Shown here: piece after piece, positions 8,402 through 16,673 of the stretch
Layout: every line of letters begins with the position of its first letter
Numbering within the stretch: the first letter of the stretch is position 1
Translations under genes and position numbers: made by a program
Source of the DNA: an uncultured Mycoplasmatota bacterium
Lineage (GTDB): Bacteria; Bacillota_I; Bacilli_A; RF39; UBA660
Direction of reading: 5' to 3'
Length of the DNA stretch: 64,000 nucleotides
NCBI GenBank assembly: GCA_900552495.1
Contig: URZY01000001.1
Span: forward strand, 124,001-188,000
The notes under the pieces: generated by a model
What the model saw: the letters and a program-made list of their open reading frames with translations, nothing else
Told to the model about the DNA's origin: nothing
The model's database searches: none

Positions 8402-9460
8402 ATGAATCAAGAGAGAATTGGTAAGTTTATTGCAAAGCTTAGAAAAGAAAAGAAGATGACACAACAAGAGTTAGCTACAAGATTAAATGTAACAGATAAG
8501 GCAGTTAGTAAGTGGGAAAATGGTCGTTGTTTAATGGACATTTCATTGCTAAAACCACTTAGTGAGTGTTTAGGGGTTTCGATTGTTGAATTAATTAATG
8601 GTGAAAGAATTGCGGAAAATGATGTTTCAAATAAATCAAACGAGATTGTACATAAGACACTTGATTATGCGACAACAAAGATAAAGAAAAATAAGTTTAA
8701 GATTATAATTGGAACAATTGTTAGTATGGCATTAATTTTTAGTTTAGTTTTTATTGCTTATAAAACATTTCTATTAGAGTTACATAAAGTAGATAGCGAA
8801 AATTTTAATGAGGTAGTTTCAGGATTAAAAGTGAAGAATACGTTAAGTATTTATAAGAGAACTCTTCCAAATAATGATTATTTAATAGTAGATGATATAA
8901 AGTTAAGAAATGATTTTCAGGATTTTTTAAGAGAAGATGTTAGTGGTACTACCACTTTTAAAAAAGAATTTGATAATGGAGAAAAGGTTGGTTTTAGTAT
9001 AAGTGTAGGAGATTCTTATATAAATTATTTTTCTACTACTGAGGCGGTTGTTTTTAGAGATATTAGTGATAAAAATAATAAAACTAGTTTTGATTTTGGA
9101 CAGTTTAATGCAGCTGATAAGAAATATTTTTTATTTAAAAATGAGATTGATGATGATAGAGATTTCTTAGAATATATTTATAAGACTGGTTATAAAAAGA
9201 GTAATATATTTATGAGTGATAGAGAGATTAAGGAAAATTATGCTTATAATTTATTTGTTGATGTTGCTATACCAAGGGTTAATAGTATTACTTTAATTAA
9301 GGGAGATTATGTTGGGTATATATATAATATAAATGAAGATAAGGTAATTAGAAATGTATGTATTTTAAGAAATGACAAAGTATATAGTTTTATATTTTTA
9401 GGAGAACAGTTTAATGATGAGTATTTAAATGATTTATTGAGTACTTTAGAAATTAAATAG
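8402..9460 (+). CDS. XRE-family regulator with membrane-anchored C-terminal domain
   Basis: A 352-residue protein. Residues 1-70 are a helix-turn-helix of the XRE/Cro type (MTQQELATRLNVTDKAVSKW, then DISLLKPLSECLGVSIVELI). A single membrane segment lies at about 99-122, and an unrecognised extracytoplasmic domain of about 230 residues follows. This layout suggests a one-protein sensor that carries an envelope signal to the DNA, though the signal is unknown. AGGAGGATAT at 8392 sets the start. The last codons lie in a 21-base tandem duplication. A decayed relative of this gene is present at 59904-60317. Confidence 0.85.
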   Translation: MNQERIGKFIAKLRKEKKMTQQELATRLNVTDKAVSKWENGRCLMDISLLKPLSECLGVSIVELINGERIAENDVSNKSNEIVHKTLDYATTKIKKNKFKIIIGTIVSMALIFSLVFIAYKTFLLELHKVDSENFNEVVSGLKVKNTLSIYKRTLPNNDYLIVDDIKLRNDFQDFLREDVSGTTTFKKEFDNGEKVGFSISVGDSYINYFSTTEAVVFRDISDKNNKTSFDFGQFNAADKKYFLFKNEIDDDRDFLEYIYKTGYKKSNIFMSDREIKENYAYNLFVDVAIPRVNSITLIKGDYVGYIYNINEDKVIRNVCILRNDKVYSFIFLGEQFNDEYLNDLLSTLEIK

Positions 9461-9485
9461 TTTTCTTTAGAAATTAAATAGTTTT
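9444..9485 (+). repeat. Two-copy 21-bp tandem repeat across a stop codon
   Basis: Two exact 21-base copies (9444-9464 and 9465-9485; core TTTAGAAATTAAATAG) plus the first four bases of a third. The first copy contains the last codons and TAG stop of the XRE gene; the second repeats them in frame just beyond. Confidence 0.95.
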
Positions 9486-9500
9486 CTTTCTTATTTGAAA

Positions 9501-9511
9501 TGTGATATAAT
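9501..9511 (+). promoter_or_regulatory. Extended -10 promoter element
   Basis: TGTGATATAAT (extended TG plus TATAAT at 9506-9511), about 47 bases before the small membrane protein start. The -35 region is weak. Confidence 0.5.
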
Positions 9512-9557
9512 AACTTTATAATATGGAATATAGACTTTGATATGGGAGGATAAGTTT

Positions 9558-9824
9558 ATGGCAGTAAAGAAGAGTAAGAAAGAGTTTAGTACGGGAAAGT
9601 CTATTGTAATACTATTTCTATATTTAATTGTTTGGTGGATTTGTTTAACGTTGTTTAGTTATTCAGTTAATTTAGATGAAAATAGTTTAACTTATTATAT
9701 TGTTAATTTTTTAAGAATTGCTGTGCCACTTATGGCTTTGGTTTTTGGCGCTCCAATTATTTTAATTGTTGGGTATGATAAGAAGAAAAAAAAGAATAAA
9801 AAAATTAGTAATAGTAGAAATTAG
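9558..9824 (+). CDS. Small two-helix membrane protein, unknown
   Basis: An 88-residue protein with a Lys-rich N-terminus (MAVKKSKKEF), membrane segments at about residues 16-37 and 49-73, and a Lys-rich cytoplasmic tail. The start at 9558 is chosen because GGGAGGA (9544-9550) is 7 bases upstream. It has its own extended -10 and terminator. No family is recognised. Confidence 0.75.
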   Translation: MAVKKSKKEFSTGKSIVILFLYLIVWWICLTLFSYSVNLDENSLTYYIVNFLRIAVPLMALVFGAPIILIVGYDKKKKKNKKISNSRN

Positions 9825-9857
9825 TGGTCAGTTTTTTGCTGGCTACTTTTTAGTTTA
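9823..9857 (+). terminator. Terminator
   Basis: AGTGGTCAG pairs with CTGGCTACT (two G-U pairs) around a TTTTTTG loop, then TTTTT. It directly follows the stop at 9824. Confidence 0.75.
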
Positions 9858-9918
9858 AGACCTAGTAATTTTAATGTTTTTATGATATATTTGTTTATTA
9901 TAGAAGATAGGTGAATTT

Positions 9919-10362
9919 ATGGATTTAGTGATTAAAGATTATGATAATGCTAACTATGAAGTGGTAAAAGATTTATTAATTGAATCGTTTCCTGAAGTAC
10001 ATGATTTATTAGTAGAAGGTCTAGTTGGTGAGGAAGTTCTTAATTTAGATAAGAATAAGTATTTGCAACTGGTGGCTTATTGTGATGGATTAGTAGTTGG
10101 TTATGCATTGGCTTCTAGGAGTTATGATCCTATTATGAAAAAAAAAAATATATGGATTGATTATGTTTGTGTTAATTCTTTATATCGAGGTAGGGGAATT
10201 GCTGGAAAGTTATTACAAAAGATAGAATCTGTTGCTAGAGAAGAAAAGGTGTTATTTTTACAACTTACATCGAGTAGATTTAGAACAGGGGCTCGAAAAT
10301 TATATACTAATTTTGGATTTGTTATGCGTGAGTCTGATATATTTAGGAAGGTGTTAGATTAA
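9919..10362 (+). CDS. GNAT-family N-acetyltransferase
   Basis: A 147-residue acyl-CoA acyltransferase of the GNAT fold. The acetyl-CoA motif A is VCVNSLYRGRGIAGKLLQKI (V-x-x-x-x-R-G-x-G-I/A), and the C-terminal strand carries ARKLYTNFGFVMRESD, typical of GNATs. The substrate is not predictable. It overlaps the nucleoside phosphorylase gene by one base (TAATG), so the two are translationally coupled. Confidence 0.9.
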   Translation: MDLVIKDYDNANYEVVKDLLIESFPEVHDLLVEGLVGEEVLNLDKNKYLQLVAYCDGLVVGYALASRSYDPIMKKKNIWIDYVCVNSLYRGRGIAGKLLQKIESVAREEKVLFLQLTSSRFRTGARKLYTNFGFVMRESDIFRKVLD

Positions 10363-11591
10363 TGTTAGCTGTTGATGTTATTAATAAGAAAAGACTAGGA
10401 AAAGAATTGAGTTATAAGGAACTTGATTTTATATTTAATGGTTATTTAGAGGGTAGTGTTAAAGACTACCAGATGGCGGCTTTGTTAATGGCTATTTGTA
10501 TTAATGGGATGACAGATGAGGAAATATATGCTTTGACAAAGATATTTATTGATAGTGGAGATATTTTAGATTTTGGTGATGAGTTTGGAGTAATTGTTGA
10601 TAAACATTCAACCGGAGGAATTGGCGATAAGACGACGATGGTAATTGGACCAATCGTTGCTAGTTGTGGAGTAACTGTTGTTAAAATGAGTGGTCGAGGT
10701 CTAGGATATACTGGTGGAACGATTGATAAATTTGAAAGTATTCCGGGGTTTAAAGTTAATTTAAGTGATGAAAAGATTTTAAGGCAAATAAAGAAAATTG
10801 GGTTAGTATCATCGGCACAAACAGCTAATTTGACACCGTTAGATAAAGTTGTTTATGCTTTGAGAGATGTTACAGGAACAGTTTCTTCTGTGCCTTTGAT
10901 TGCCTCTAGTATTATGAGTAAGAAAATAGCGGCAGGAGCGGATAAAATTTTAATTGATATTAAAGTTGGAAAAGGTGCGTTGATTGCAACTAAGGAGGAA
11001 GCTAAACATTTAAGTGATTTAATGATTAGAATTGGAGAATTTTATCAGCGAGAGGTGCGATGTGTCATTAGTGATATGAATACACCGTTGGGATATGCAA
11101 TTGGAAATAGTCTAGAAGTTTTGGAAGCAATAGATGTATTAAAAGGTAAAGAATATGATAATCCATTTGTTGATTTATGTATAGAACTTGCGACGGATAT
11201 GGTAAGTATGGGAAAAAACATTTCTAAGAGAGATGCTAAATTAAAAGTATTAGATAGTTTAAATAAAGGACATGCTTATCAAAAATTCTTAGAATTGGTT
11301 AAAGAGCAAGGCGGCGATTTGGAAAAAATGGTGGTGTCTGAAAAAAGACAAAAAATTAAGGCTGATCGTGATGGAGTAATTAAAAAGATAGATGCTTTGG
11401 AATGTGGAAAGTTATCTGTAACGTTAGGGGCAGGTAGAAGAAATAAAGAAGATAAAATTGATCATGGTGTAGGAATAAAACTCCATAAATTAGTTGGCGA
11501 AGCTGTTAAAAAAGGTGATGTCTTGGCAACACTCTATGTTAATGAAAAAGTGGATAAGAAAGAATATGAAAATATTTTTGAGATAAAGTAA
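10362..11591 (+). CDS. pdp: Pyrimidine-nucleoside phosphorylase
   Basis: Cytoplasmic salvage enzyme that cleaves uridine or thymidine with phosphate to base plus (deoxy)ribose-1-phosphate. Family signatures are VDKHSTGGIGDKTT (phosphate loop) and SGRGLGYTGGTIDKFES, the thymidine/pyrimidine phosphorylase signature. At 409 residues it is slightly shorter than typical (about 430). The C-terminal domain contains the lipoyl-like GVGIKLHKLVGEAVKKGDVLAT fold. Start overlaps the upstream acetyltransferase. The last codons and stop lie in a 21-base tandem duplication. Confidence 0.95.
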   Translation: MLAVDVINKKRLGKELSYKELDFIFNGYLEGSVKDYQMAALLMAICINGMTDEEIYALTKIFIDSGDILDFGDEFGVIVDKHSTGGIGDKTTMVIGPIVASCGVTVVKMSGRGLGYTGGTIDKFESIPGFKVNLSDEKILRQIKKIGLVSSAQTANLTPLDKVVYALRDVTGTVSSVPLIASSIMSKKIAAGADKILIDIKVGKGALIATKEEAKHLSDLMIRIGEFYQREVRCVISDMNTPLGYAIGNSLEVLEAIDVLKGKEYDNPFVDLCIELATDMVSMGKNISKRDAKLKVLDSLNKGHAYQKFLELVKEQGGDLEKMVVSEKRQKIKADRDGVIKKIDALECGKLSVTLGAGRRNKEDKIDHGVGIKLHKLVGEAVKKGDVLATLYVNEKVDKKEYENIFEIK

Positions 11592-11611
11592 AATATTTTT
11601 GAGATAAAGTA
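11570..11611 (+). repeat. Two-copy 21-bp tandem repeat across a stop codon
   Basis: Two exact 21-base copies (11570-11590 and 11591-11611; core AAATATTTTTGAGATAAAGT). The boundary lies within the TAA stop codon of pdp. The second copy repeats the last codons in frame after the stop, as at 9444-9485. Confidence 0.95.
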
Positions 11612-11636
11612 AAATTATGTTTTAACTTTTCTAAAG

Positions 11637-11647
11637 TATGTTATAAT
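11637..11647 (+). promoter_or_regulatory. Extended -10 promoter of the adhesin-sortase operon
   Basis: TATGTTATAAT, with TATAAT at 11642-11647, 25 bases before the adhesin start codon. No good -35 is seen. Confidence 0.55.
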
Positions 11648-11672
11648 AATTGTATAAGGGTAGGTGACTTTT

Positions 11673-12908
11673 ATGGAAAAGATTTATATGAATGACGATA
11701 GGAAAAAGAAAAAACAACCCTTTTTTAAAAAGTTTTTTAATGACAAGGGGTCGATGGTTGCAACAATAATAGTTGCAATTGTAGGAATTGCTGGATTAGT
11801 GGCTTTTGGTTTTAATCAGATTTCCTTTGCGGCAGGAGATAAGACAGGAGCTTCTCTACCAGATGAGTTTGTAACTGGTCAGGGTGAAAATACAACTAGA
11901 ATTTATGGAGAATCTAGTTCGAGTGGTGAAGGTAGTATTTTACCAGTTTTAGGTTTTCATGGAATTATTGATGATGATGGAACTAGGATACCAGTATTTT
12001 GTATAGAGTATAATATTCCATTTCAACCGGGAATTGATTATTCAAAGGGGCCAGAAATCACTGATCAAGGTTTAATTTACTTAATGAGTCAGATGTATCC
12101 AAATAAGCCATTTGTTGATGAAAGTGGTAATGAGTATGAAGAAATGGTTCAAGTTTGGGCAACACAAGCTGCACTTTGGTCATACTTATACGAAGTTAGA
12201 GATGCTAATAATAGTAAATTCGTGGAATGGAACGATAAGGTTAAAAACGTTGATAAATTATTTATAGGTGATGAAATGGTTACTCCAGCTGTTAGCACGC
12301 CTGGAACGACAATCTTTGAAAAGTTTGGACTTAATAAATTGATTGCACAGGCAAAGCAATATAGAACTACACCATTTGTACATTTAAATGTTAATAAAGC
12401 GTCAGATACAATTTCAATTACTAATGATAATAAATATTATCAATCAGATTTAGTTAGTGTTGTTGGATCAACTTCTTCACCATTAATTAATAGTTTTGAG
12501 AGTTATTCAGTAACATTAAAGAATGCTCCATCAGGAACAATTTTAGTTGATGAATCAGGTAATGTTTATGACAATATTGCTAATATGTCACCAACTTCTA
12601 AGTTTTATGTAAGAGTTCCTGTTGATAAAGTAACTGATGAAACGAAGAACATTGAAATTAATATTCGCGGTAATTTTAAAATGTATGGTGCAAATTCTTA
12701 TTCTGCACCAGGTTATCAAAAAGTCATTAACGTTGGTATATTAAATAGAAGTGAAGATAAACCTCTAAGCATCCAACTAGACTATACACCAGATGTGCCG
12801 GATACAAGTATGAGTGCAGCACAAACAATTTACTTTATTGGTTTAATTGTTTTACTAAGTGGTGTAGGAATTATATATGTTAATGCGAAACCAGAAAAAA
12901 ACAATTAA
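11673..12908 (+). CDS. Sortase-anchored thioester (TQXA) surface adhesin
   Basis: A 411-residue exported surface protein. A Lys-rich N-terminus and hydrophobic segment (about residues 27-50) form a signal sequence. The next domain matches thioester/TQXA adhesin domains: C110 in VFCIEYNIPF and Q165 in WATQAALW are the pair expected to form the internal Cys-Gln thioester, which binds host or matrix amines covalently in characterised members. A beta-rich stalk follows, then the C-terminal sorting signal VPDTS (LPxTG-like), a hydrophobic helix and a KPEKNN tail. The start at 11673 is chosen for its GGTAGGTGA site. The gene overlaps its sortase by 32 bases. Confidence 0.85.
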   Translation: MEKIYMNDDRKKKKQPFFKKFFNDKGSMVATIIVAIVGIAGLVAFGFNQISFAAGDKTGASLPDEFVTGQGENTTRIYGESSSSGEGSILPVLGFHGIIDDDGTRIPVFCIEYNIPFQPGIDYSKGPEITDQGLIYLMSQMYPNKPFVDESGNEYEEMVQVWATQAALWSYLYEVRDANNSKFVEWNDKVKNVDKLFIGDEMVTPAVSTPGTTIFEKFGLNKLIAQAKQYRTTPFVHLNVNKASDTISITNDNKYYQSDLVSVVGSTSSPLINSFESYSVTLKNAPSGTILVDESGNVYDNIANMSPTSKFYVRVPVDKVTDETKNIEINIRGNFKMYGANSYSAPGYQKVINVGILNRSEDKPLSIQLDYTPDVPDTSMSAAQTIYFIGLIVLLSGVGIIYVNAKPEKNN

Positions 12909-13545
12909 TAAATTGAAAAAGAGCCAAATATTATTACTTGGTTCTTTACTTGTATTTATTGGCGGTGTTGTTTTAACCTATGAATATTTTAGTAAAATGC
13001 GAAATGATGTCTTTGCAGAAATGAAGGCTTCTTATTTAGAAAATGAAGTTATTGAAGCGGATGATAGTGAAGAAACAACTGAAATAGAAGAATTAGAAAA
13101 TTTAGACAAAGATAGTTTAATTCCTGATAAAAAAGACGAGGTTGATTATAGTAAATATTTAGGGGTTTTAGAAATACCAAAAATAGGATTAAAAAGAGGT
13201 TTTTATAATATTGATTCAAAATATAATAATATACAATACAATGTAACGTTGGTTAAAGGGTCAAATTTGCCGGATGTCAAAAATGGTAATTTGATATTAA
13301 TGGCACATTCGGGATGGGCATCTATTTCTTATTTTGAATATTTGTATAATTTAAGAATAGGGGATTATGCCTATGTTACTTATGAGGGTAATAAGTATAG
13401 TTATAAGTTAACAAAGGTGTACGATGTTCCAAAGACAGGAAAAGTAAAAATTGTTAGAAATTATGATAAGACGACACTAACACTTATTACTTGCACTAGA
13501 AATAGTATGACCTTGCAAACTGTCTATATTTTAGAATTAGTATAG
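12877..13545 (+). CDS. Sortase, dedicated to the adjacent adhesin
   Basis: Membrane transpeptidase, 222 residues, that cleaves a sorting motif and attaches the protein to the cell wall. An N-terminal membrane anchor (residues 18-36) and an acidic linker precede the sortase fold starting at LGVLEIPKIGL. Catalytic H144 is in LMAHSG and C206 in TLITCTR. The usual arginine near the end of the following strand appears to be Gln (Q214 in MTLQTVYI), although R208 lies just after the cysteine. AGGAA at 12866 precedes ATG 12877, inside the adhesin gene, which indicates co-translation and a substrate-sortase pair. Confidence 0.88.
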   Translation: MLMRNQKKTINKLKKSQILLLGSLLVFIGGVVLTYEYFSKMRNDVFAEMKASYLENEVIEADDSEETTEIEELENLDKDSLIPDKKDEVDYSKYLGVLEIPKIGLKRGFYNIDSKYNNIQYNVTLVKGSNLPDVKNGNLILMAHSGWASISYFEYLYNLRIGDYAYVTYEGNKYSYKLTKVYDVPKTGKVKIVRNYDKTTLTLITCTRNSMTLQTVYILELV

Positions 13546-13556
13546 GAGGTGATACT

Positions 13557-14129
13557 ATGGAATTATCTTTAGTTGATAAGATTGGAGTAATATTTAAGTA
13601 TATGTTTTCTTCGGTTCTTTCAATTGAGATGTTAGTACTTAGCCTTCTTTTACTTGTTATTTTATTAGTTAATATAAAATTAAAGAATAAATATATAAAT
13701 ATTGCGGCAATTGGAATTTATTTAGGTTTTATTTTGGGAATTGTAATTAGTTATAGTGACTATGTAAGACTTTGTATTAATAGTTTTGTAAAAGCAATTA
13801 TGAATTTTATATATTTTCCATCTACATTTGCTTATTTTATTGAATTTATTTTTATTACGGGATTAATGATTTATACTATTTTTAATAAAAAGATGAAAGT
13901 AGTAAAGAAAATAATTAATTATGGGTGTTTTACTATTATGTATTTTCTTTTTATATCTTTTATCATCGTTTCAGTAACTAGTGGTGTTGATATTTATAAT
14001 ACTGGTTCAATATACCAAAATGATCTTTTGTTAGCTTTTGTTCAAGTTAGTAATTTATTGTTATTTGGTTGGGTATTATTTACTTTGTTTTATAGACTAT
14101 ATAATTATTTTAAAAAGAAATATGATTAA
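13557..14129 (+). CDS. Multi-pass membrane protein of the sortase operon, unknown
   Basis: A 190-residue protein with about five membrane segments (near residues 22-40, 45-64, 77-105, 121-145, 155-180) and a Lys-rich end. GGAGGTGATACT sets the start, 11 bases after the sortase stop; a terminator follows. Its place in the adhesin-sortase operon suggests a role in display of that adhesin, but no family is recognised. Confidence 0.8.
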   Translation: MELSLVDKIGVIFKYMFSSVLSIEMLVLSLLLLVILLVNIKLKNKYINIAAIGIYLGFILGIVISYSDYVRLCINSFVKAIMNFIYFPSTFAYFIEFIFITGLMIYTIFNKKMKVVKKIINYGCFTIMYFLFISFIIVSVTSGVDIYNTGSIYQNDLLLAFVQVSNLLLFGWVLFTLFYRLYNYFKKKYD

Positions 14130-14152
14130 AATGAGCTTCGGCTCTTTTTTTA
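14128..14152 (+). terminator. Terminator between convergent genes
   Basis: The short GAGC-TTCG-GCTC hairpin (UUCG tetraloop) is flanked by A and T runs and lies just after the stop at 14129. It can also serve the opposite strand. Confidence 0.7.
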
Positions 14153-14974
14153 GTCAAGAAATTGCACATAGTATTCATCATAAGTTAAATTATGTTTTTG
14201 AATATATTCGGCTATTTCAAAGCCAACATAACGATAGTGCCATGATTCATAGGAGTAGCCAGTTATTTTTTCTTTCTCTTTAGGATAACGAAGAATAAAA
14301 CCATATTTGTAGGCATTTTTTTGCATCCAAGTGTATTCTTGTGTGTTTTCAAAATCAGTATAAGATGTGGTTTCGTTGTAGACATCTAATGCGAGACCGG
14401 TTTGATGTTCTGAGTGGCCGGGTTTAGCAGAATAAGTATTTGCTAGGTCTTCACCATCTTTTTTTACATAGGCGGTATAGAGATTATTTTGATATGAAAA
14501 AGAACGATAGGTAGACATAGCTTTAATAGTTAAGTTTTCTAAAGATGCATCTAAAGAGAGTGCTTCAAAGGCTTTTTTGGCTTCTTTAACAAGATACATT
14601 CCCTTTCTTGAATATGCCTCGTCTAGAGGTTCTAAATTTTTAGGAACATAAGATTCATCAAGAGAAAAGTATTTATTTACAAGAATGGTTGTTTTATTTT
14701 GATGTGGGGCTTTTTTTACATTGGTGTAGAACGGTTTATCAAGACCAATATTGACATGAGTTACAACCTGTTTTGGGGATAGTTTAGTATTTTCCTTGGA
14801 ATAAGTTAAATAGCGAGAGTTATTTTCCTGTTTGTAGAAAGATAACTTTTTTATTTTTGTTTCAAAATTTGGTTCTTCTTTAATAGTAGGAGAGGTGTTG
14901 CTTTTTGATAAGCCATAAGAAATGCTTATTAGGATAAGAAGGAATATAATTAAGAATAATAAATTGTTTTTCAT
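14150..14974 (-). CDS. M15B D-alanyl-D-alanine carboxypeptidase, VanY/LdcB type
   Basis: Zinc peptidase that trims D-Ala or shortens peptidoglycan stem peptides outside the membrane. Residues 5-20 are an N-terminal anchor. The M15 zinc motif is S188-x-H190 through D197 (SEHQTGLALDV) and the second ligand is H246 in ESWHYRYVG. Its 274 residues fit the family. On the minus strand an AGGTGATTAT site precedes the ATG at 14974. It is divergent from the dacA-like gene at 15062 and convergent with the sortase operon. Confidence 0.93.
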   Translation of the reverse strand: MKNNLLFLIIFLLILISISYGLSKSNTSPTIKEEPNFETKIKKLSFYKQENNSRYLTYSKENTKLSPKQVVTHVNIGLDKPFYTNVKKAPHQNKTTILVNKYFSLDESYVPKNLEPLDEAYSRKGMYLVKEAKKAFEALSLDASLENLTIKAMSTYRSFSYQNNLYTAYVKKDGEDLANTYSAKPGHSEHQTGLALDVYNETTSYTDFENTQEYTWMQKNAYKYGFILRYPKEKEKITGYSYESWHYRYVGFEIAEYIQKHNLTYDEYYVQFLD

Positions 14975-15061
14975 ATAATCACCTATATTATTTTAGTTGT
15001 TGATTAATTAATTTATGTATAAATTATTTAGAATTATCATAGAAAATTATAGGAGGAACTT

Positions 15062-16222
15062 ATGAAGAAATTTGTTTTATTTATGGTTTTAGTGTGTTTA
15101 ATTAGTTTATTTCCTATAAATGGCTTGGCCTTGGAAGAGGAAAAATTAATACCTAATGCGGTTAGTGGTTTATTGATGGATGTTGATAGTGGAAAGATTA
15201 TTTTTGAAAAAGAAGTTACTAAAGAAGTGGCAGTGGCATCGATGACTAAAATGATGGCGCAAATTTTAATATTAGAGAAAATAGAGGCCGGGGATATAAA
15301 ATGGGATGATATTGTAACAGTTAGTAAAAATGCGGCTGATATGGGAGGTTCACAAATTTATATTTCTGAGGGAGAAAAAATATCAGTTGAGGATTTAATG
15401 AAAGGAATTTCGATGGCGAGTGGTAATGATGCGACAGTTGCGATGGCTGAATATATTGCAGGTAGTGAGGCAAAATTTGTGAAAATGATGAATAAGCGAG
15501 CTAAGGATTTAGGCTTAAAAAATACTAATTTTGTTAATGTACATGGGTTAGATGAAGACGGACATTATTCATCAGCTAAAGACATGGCGACGATAGCAAG
15601 AGAACTTATTGTAAAGCATCCAGAAATATTTAGATTTTCATCTGTTTATGAAGATTATTTAAGAGAAAATACTAAAAATAAATTTTGGTTAGTAAATACT
15701 AATAAATTGGTACATTTTTATGAAGGTGCCGATGGTTTAAAGACAGGATCGACAGACAATGCTGGTTATTGTTTGGCGGCTACTGCTAAAAGGGGAGATC
15801 TACGACTTTTAGCAATTGTTCTTGGCGAAAAAGATGCGACAACGAGAAATACAGAAACTATGAATTTATTAGATTATGGTTTTTCAAATGTTAAAGTTAA
15901 AAAGTTAAAAAATAAGGGTGATGTTGTAAAAAAAATTAGGCTTGATAAAGCAAATAGTGAGGTAGTGAAGGTAATATTAAAGGATGATTTGTTGGTGACA
16001 GAAATGGTAGATGAAAATATTAAAGATTATAAATATTCTATAGATGTTGATAATTTTAAATTGCCAGTAAAAAAAGGTGATACAGTTGGGAAAATAAAAG
16101 TTCTATCTAAAAATAAGGTTGTAAAGGAAAGTGAGTTAACGGTTAGTAAGAACATAAAGTCATTGGGATATTTTGAACTACTAATTAATGAAATTGAGGA
16201 TTTAATTTTAGGGGAGTATTAA
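15062..16222 (+). CDS. D-alanyl-D-alanine carboxypeptidase (PBP5/DacA-DacF type)
   Basis: Low-molecular-weight penicillin-binding protein that removes terminal D-Ala from peptidoglycan. A signal peptide covers residues 1-24 (cleavage likely after GLA). Catalytic motifs are S60-M-T-K63, S120-G-N122 and K226-T-G. The C-terminal beta domain (from about 270) and the terminal amphipathic helix (FELLINEIEDLIL) are as in PBP5-type enzymes. The start follows TAGGAGGAAC. Its neighbour on the other strand is another carboxypeptidase. Confidence 0.95.
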   Translation: MKKFVLFMVLVCLISLFPINGLALEEEKLIPNAVSGLLMDVDSGKIIFEKEVTKEVAVASMTKMMAQILILEKIEAGDIKWDDIVTVSKNAADMGGSQIYISEGEKISVEDLMKGISMASGNDATVAMAEYIAGSEAKFVKMMNKRAKDLGLKNTNFVNVHGLDEDGHYSSAKDMATIARELIVKHPEIFRFSSVYEDYLRENTKNKFWLVNTNKLVHFYEGADGLKTGSTDNAGYCLAATAKRGDLRLLAIVLGEKDATTRNTETMNLLDYGFSNVKVKKLKNKGDVVKKIRLDKANSEVVKVILKDDLLVTEMVDENIKDYKYSIDVDNFKLPVKKGDTVGKIKVLSKNKVVKESELTVSKNIKSLGYFELLINEIEDLILGEY

Positions 16223-16255
16223 AACAGTATTTATTTTCAAATACTGTTTTTTTGG
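16222..16255 (+). terminator. Terminator
   Basis: AACAGTATTT pairs with AAATACTGTT around a short loop, followed by T, directly after the stop at 16222. Confidence 0.9.
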
Positions 16256-16281
16256 TTTATAATTATGGTAGGAGTGATAGA

Positions 16282-16671
16282 ATGAAATTTAATAAGTTGA
16301 TTCCAGAATTGAGTGTTTCTAATATTGAGCAAAGTAAAGATTTTTATAAGCTTTTGGGATTTGAAGTTGTATACGAAAGAGTTGAAGAAAAGTTTGTCTT
16401 TTTGGAACTTAATGGTAATCAAATTATGATTCAAGAACATAATGGGAATTGGGATACGGGAAAGTTAGAGCATCCCTATGGTAGAGGAATAAATTTAAGT
16501 ATGGAGATTAAGGATATAGAGAAACTGTACAATTTTTTGATGAAAAGAAAATATCCCGTGTTTAGTAAGATTATGTATAATGAGTATGAGGCCTTAGGAA
16601 AGGTTTACGTTGATAAAGAATTTTTAGTTCAGGATCCAGATGGATATTTATTGAGATTTAGTGAGGAGTAG
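16282..16671 (+). CDS. VOC-family (glyoxalase/bleomycin-resistance fold) protein
   Basis: A 129-residue vicinal-oxygen-chelate protein: PELSVSNIEQSKDFYKLLGFEVVYER begins the first beta-alpha-beta-beta-beta module and VQDPDGYLLRFSEE ends the second, the usual VOC ending. Such proteins bind drugs or catalyse metal-dependent isomerisation or dioxygenation; the substrate is unknown. GGAGTGATAG before ATG 16282 makes this start better than the earlier in-frame ATG at 16252. The next gene starts 2 bases after its stop. Confidence 0.88.
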   Translation: MKFNKLIPELSVSNIEQSKDFYKLLGFEVVYERVEEKFVFLELNGNQIMIQEHNGNWDTGKLEHPYGRGINLSMEIKDIEKLYNFLMKRKYPVFSKIMYNEYEALGKVYVDKEFLVQDPDGYLLRFSEE

Positions 16672-16673
16672 GT

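Noticed and set aside
14038..14283. 81-residue plus-strand frame across the convergent junction
   Set aside because: Overlaps two real genes and the terminator, with no ribosome site.
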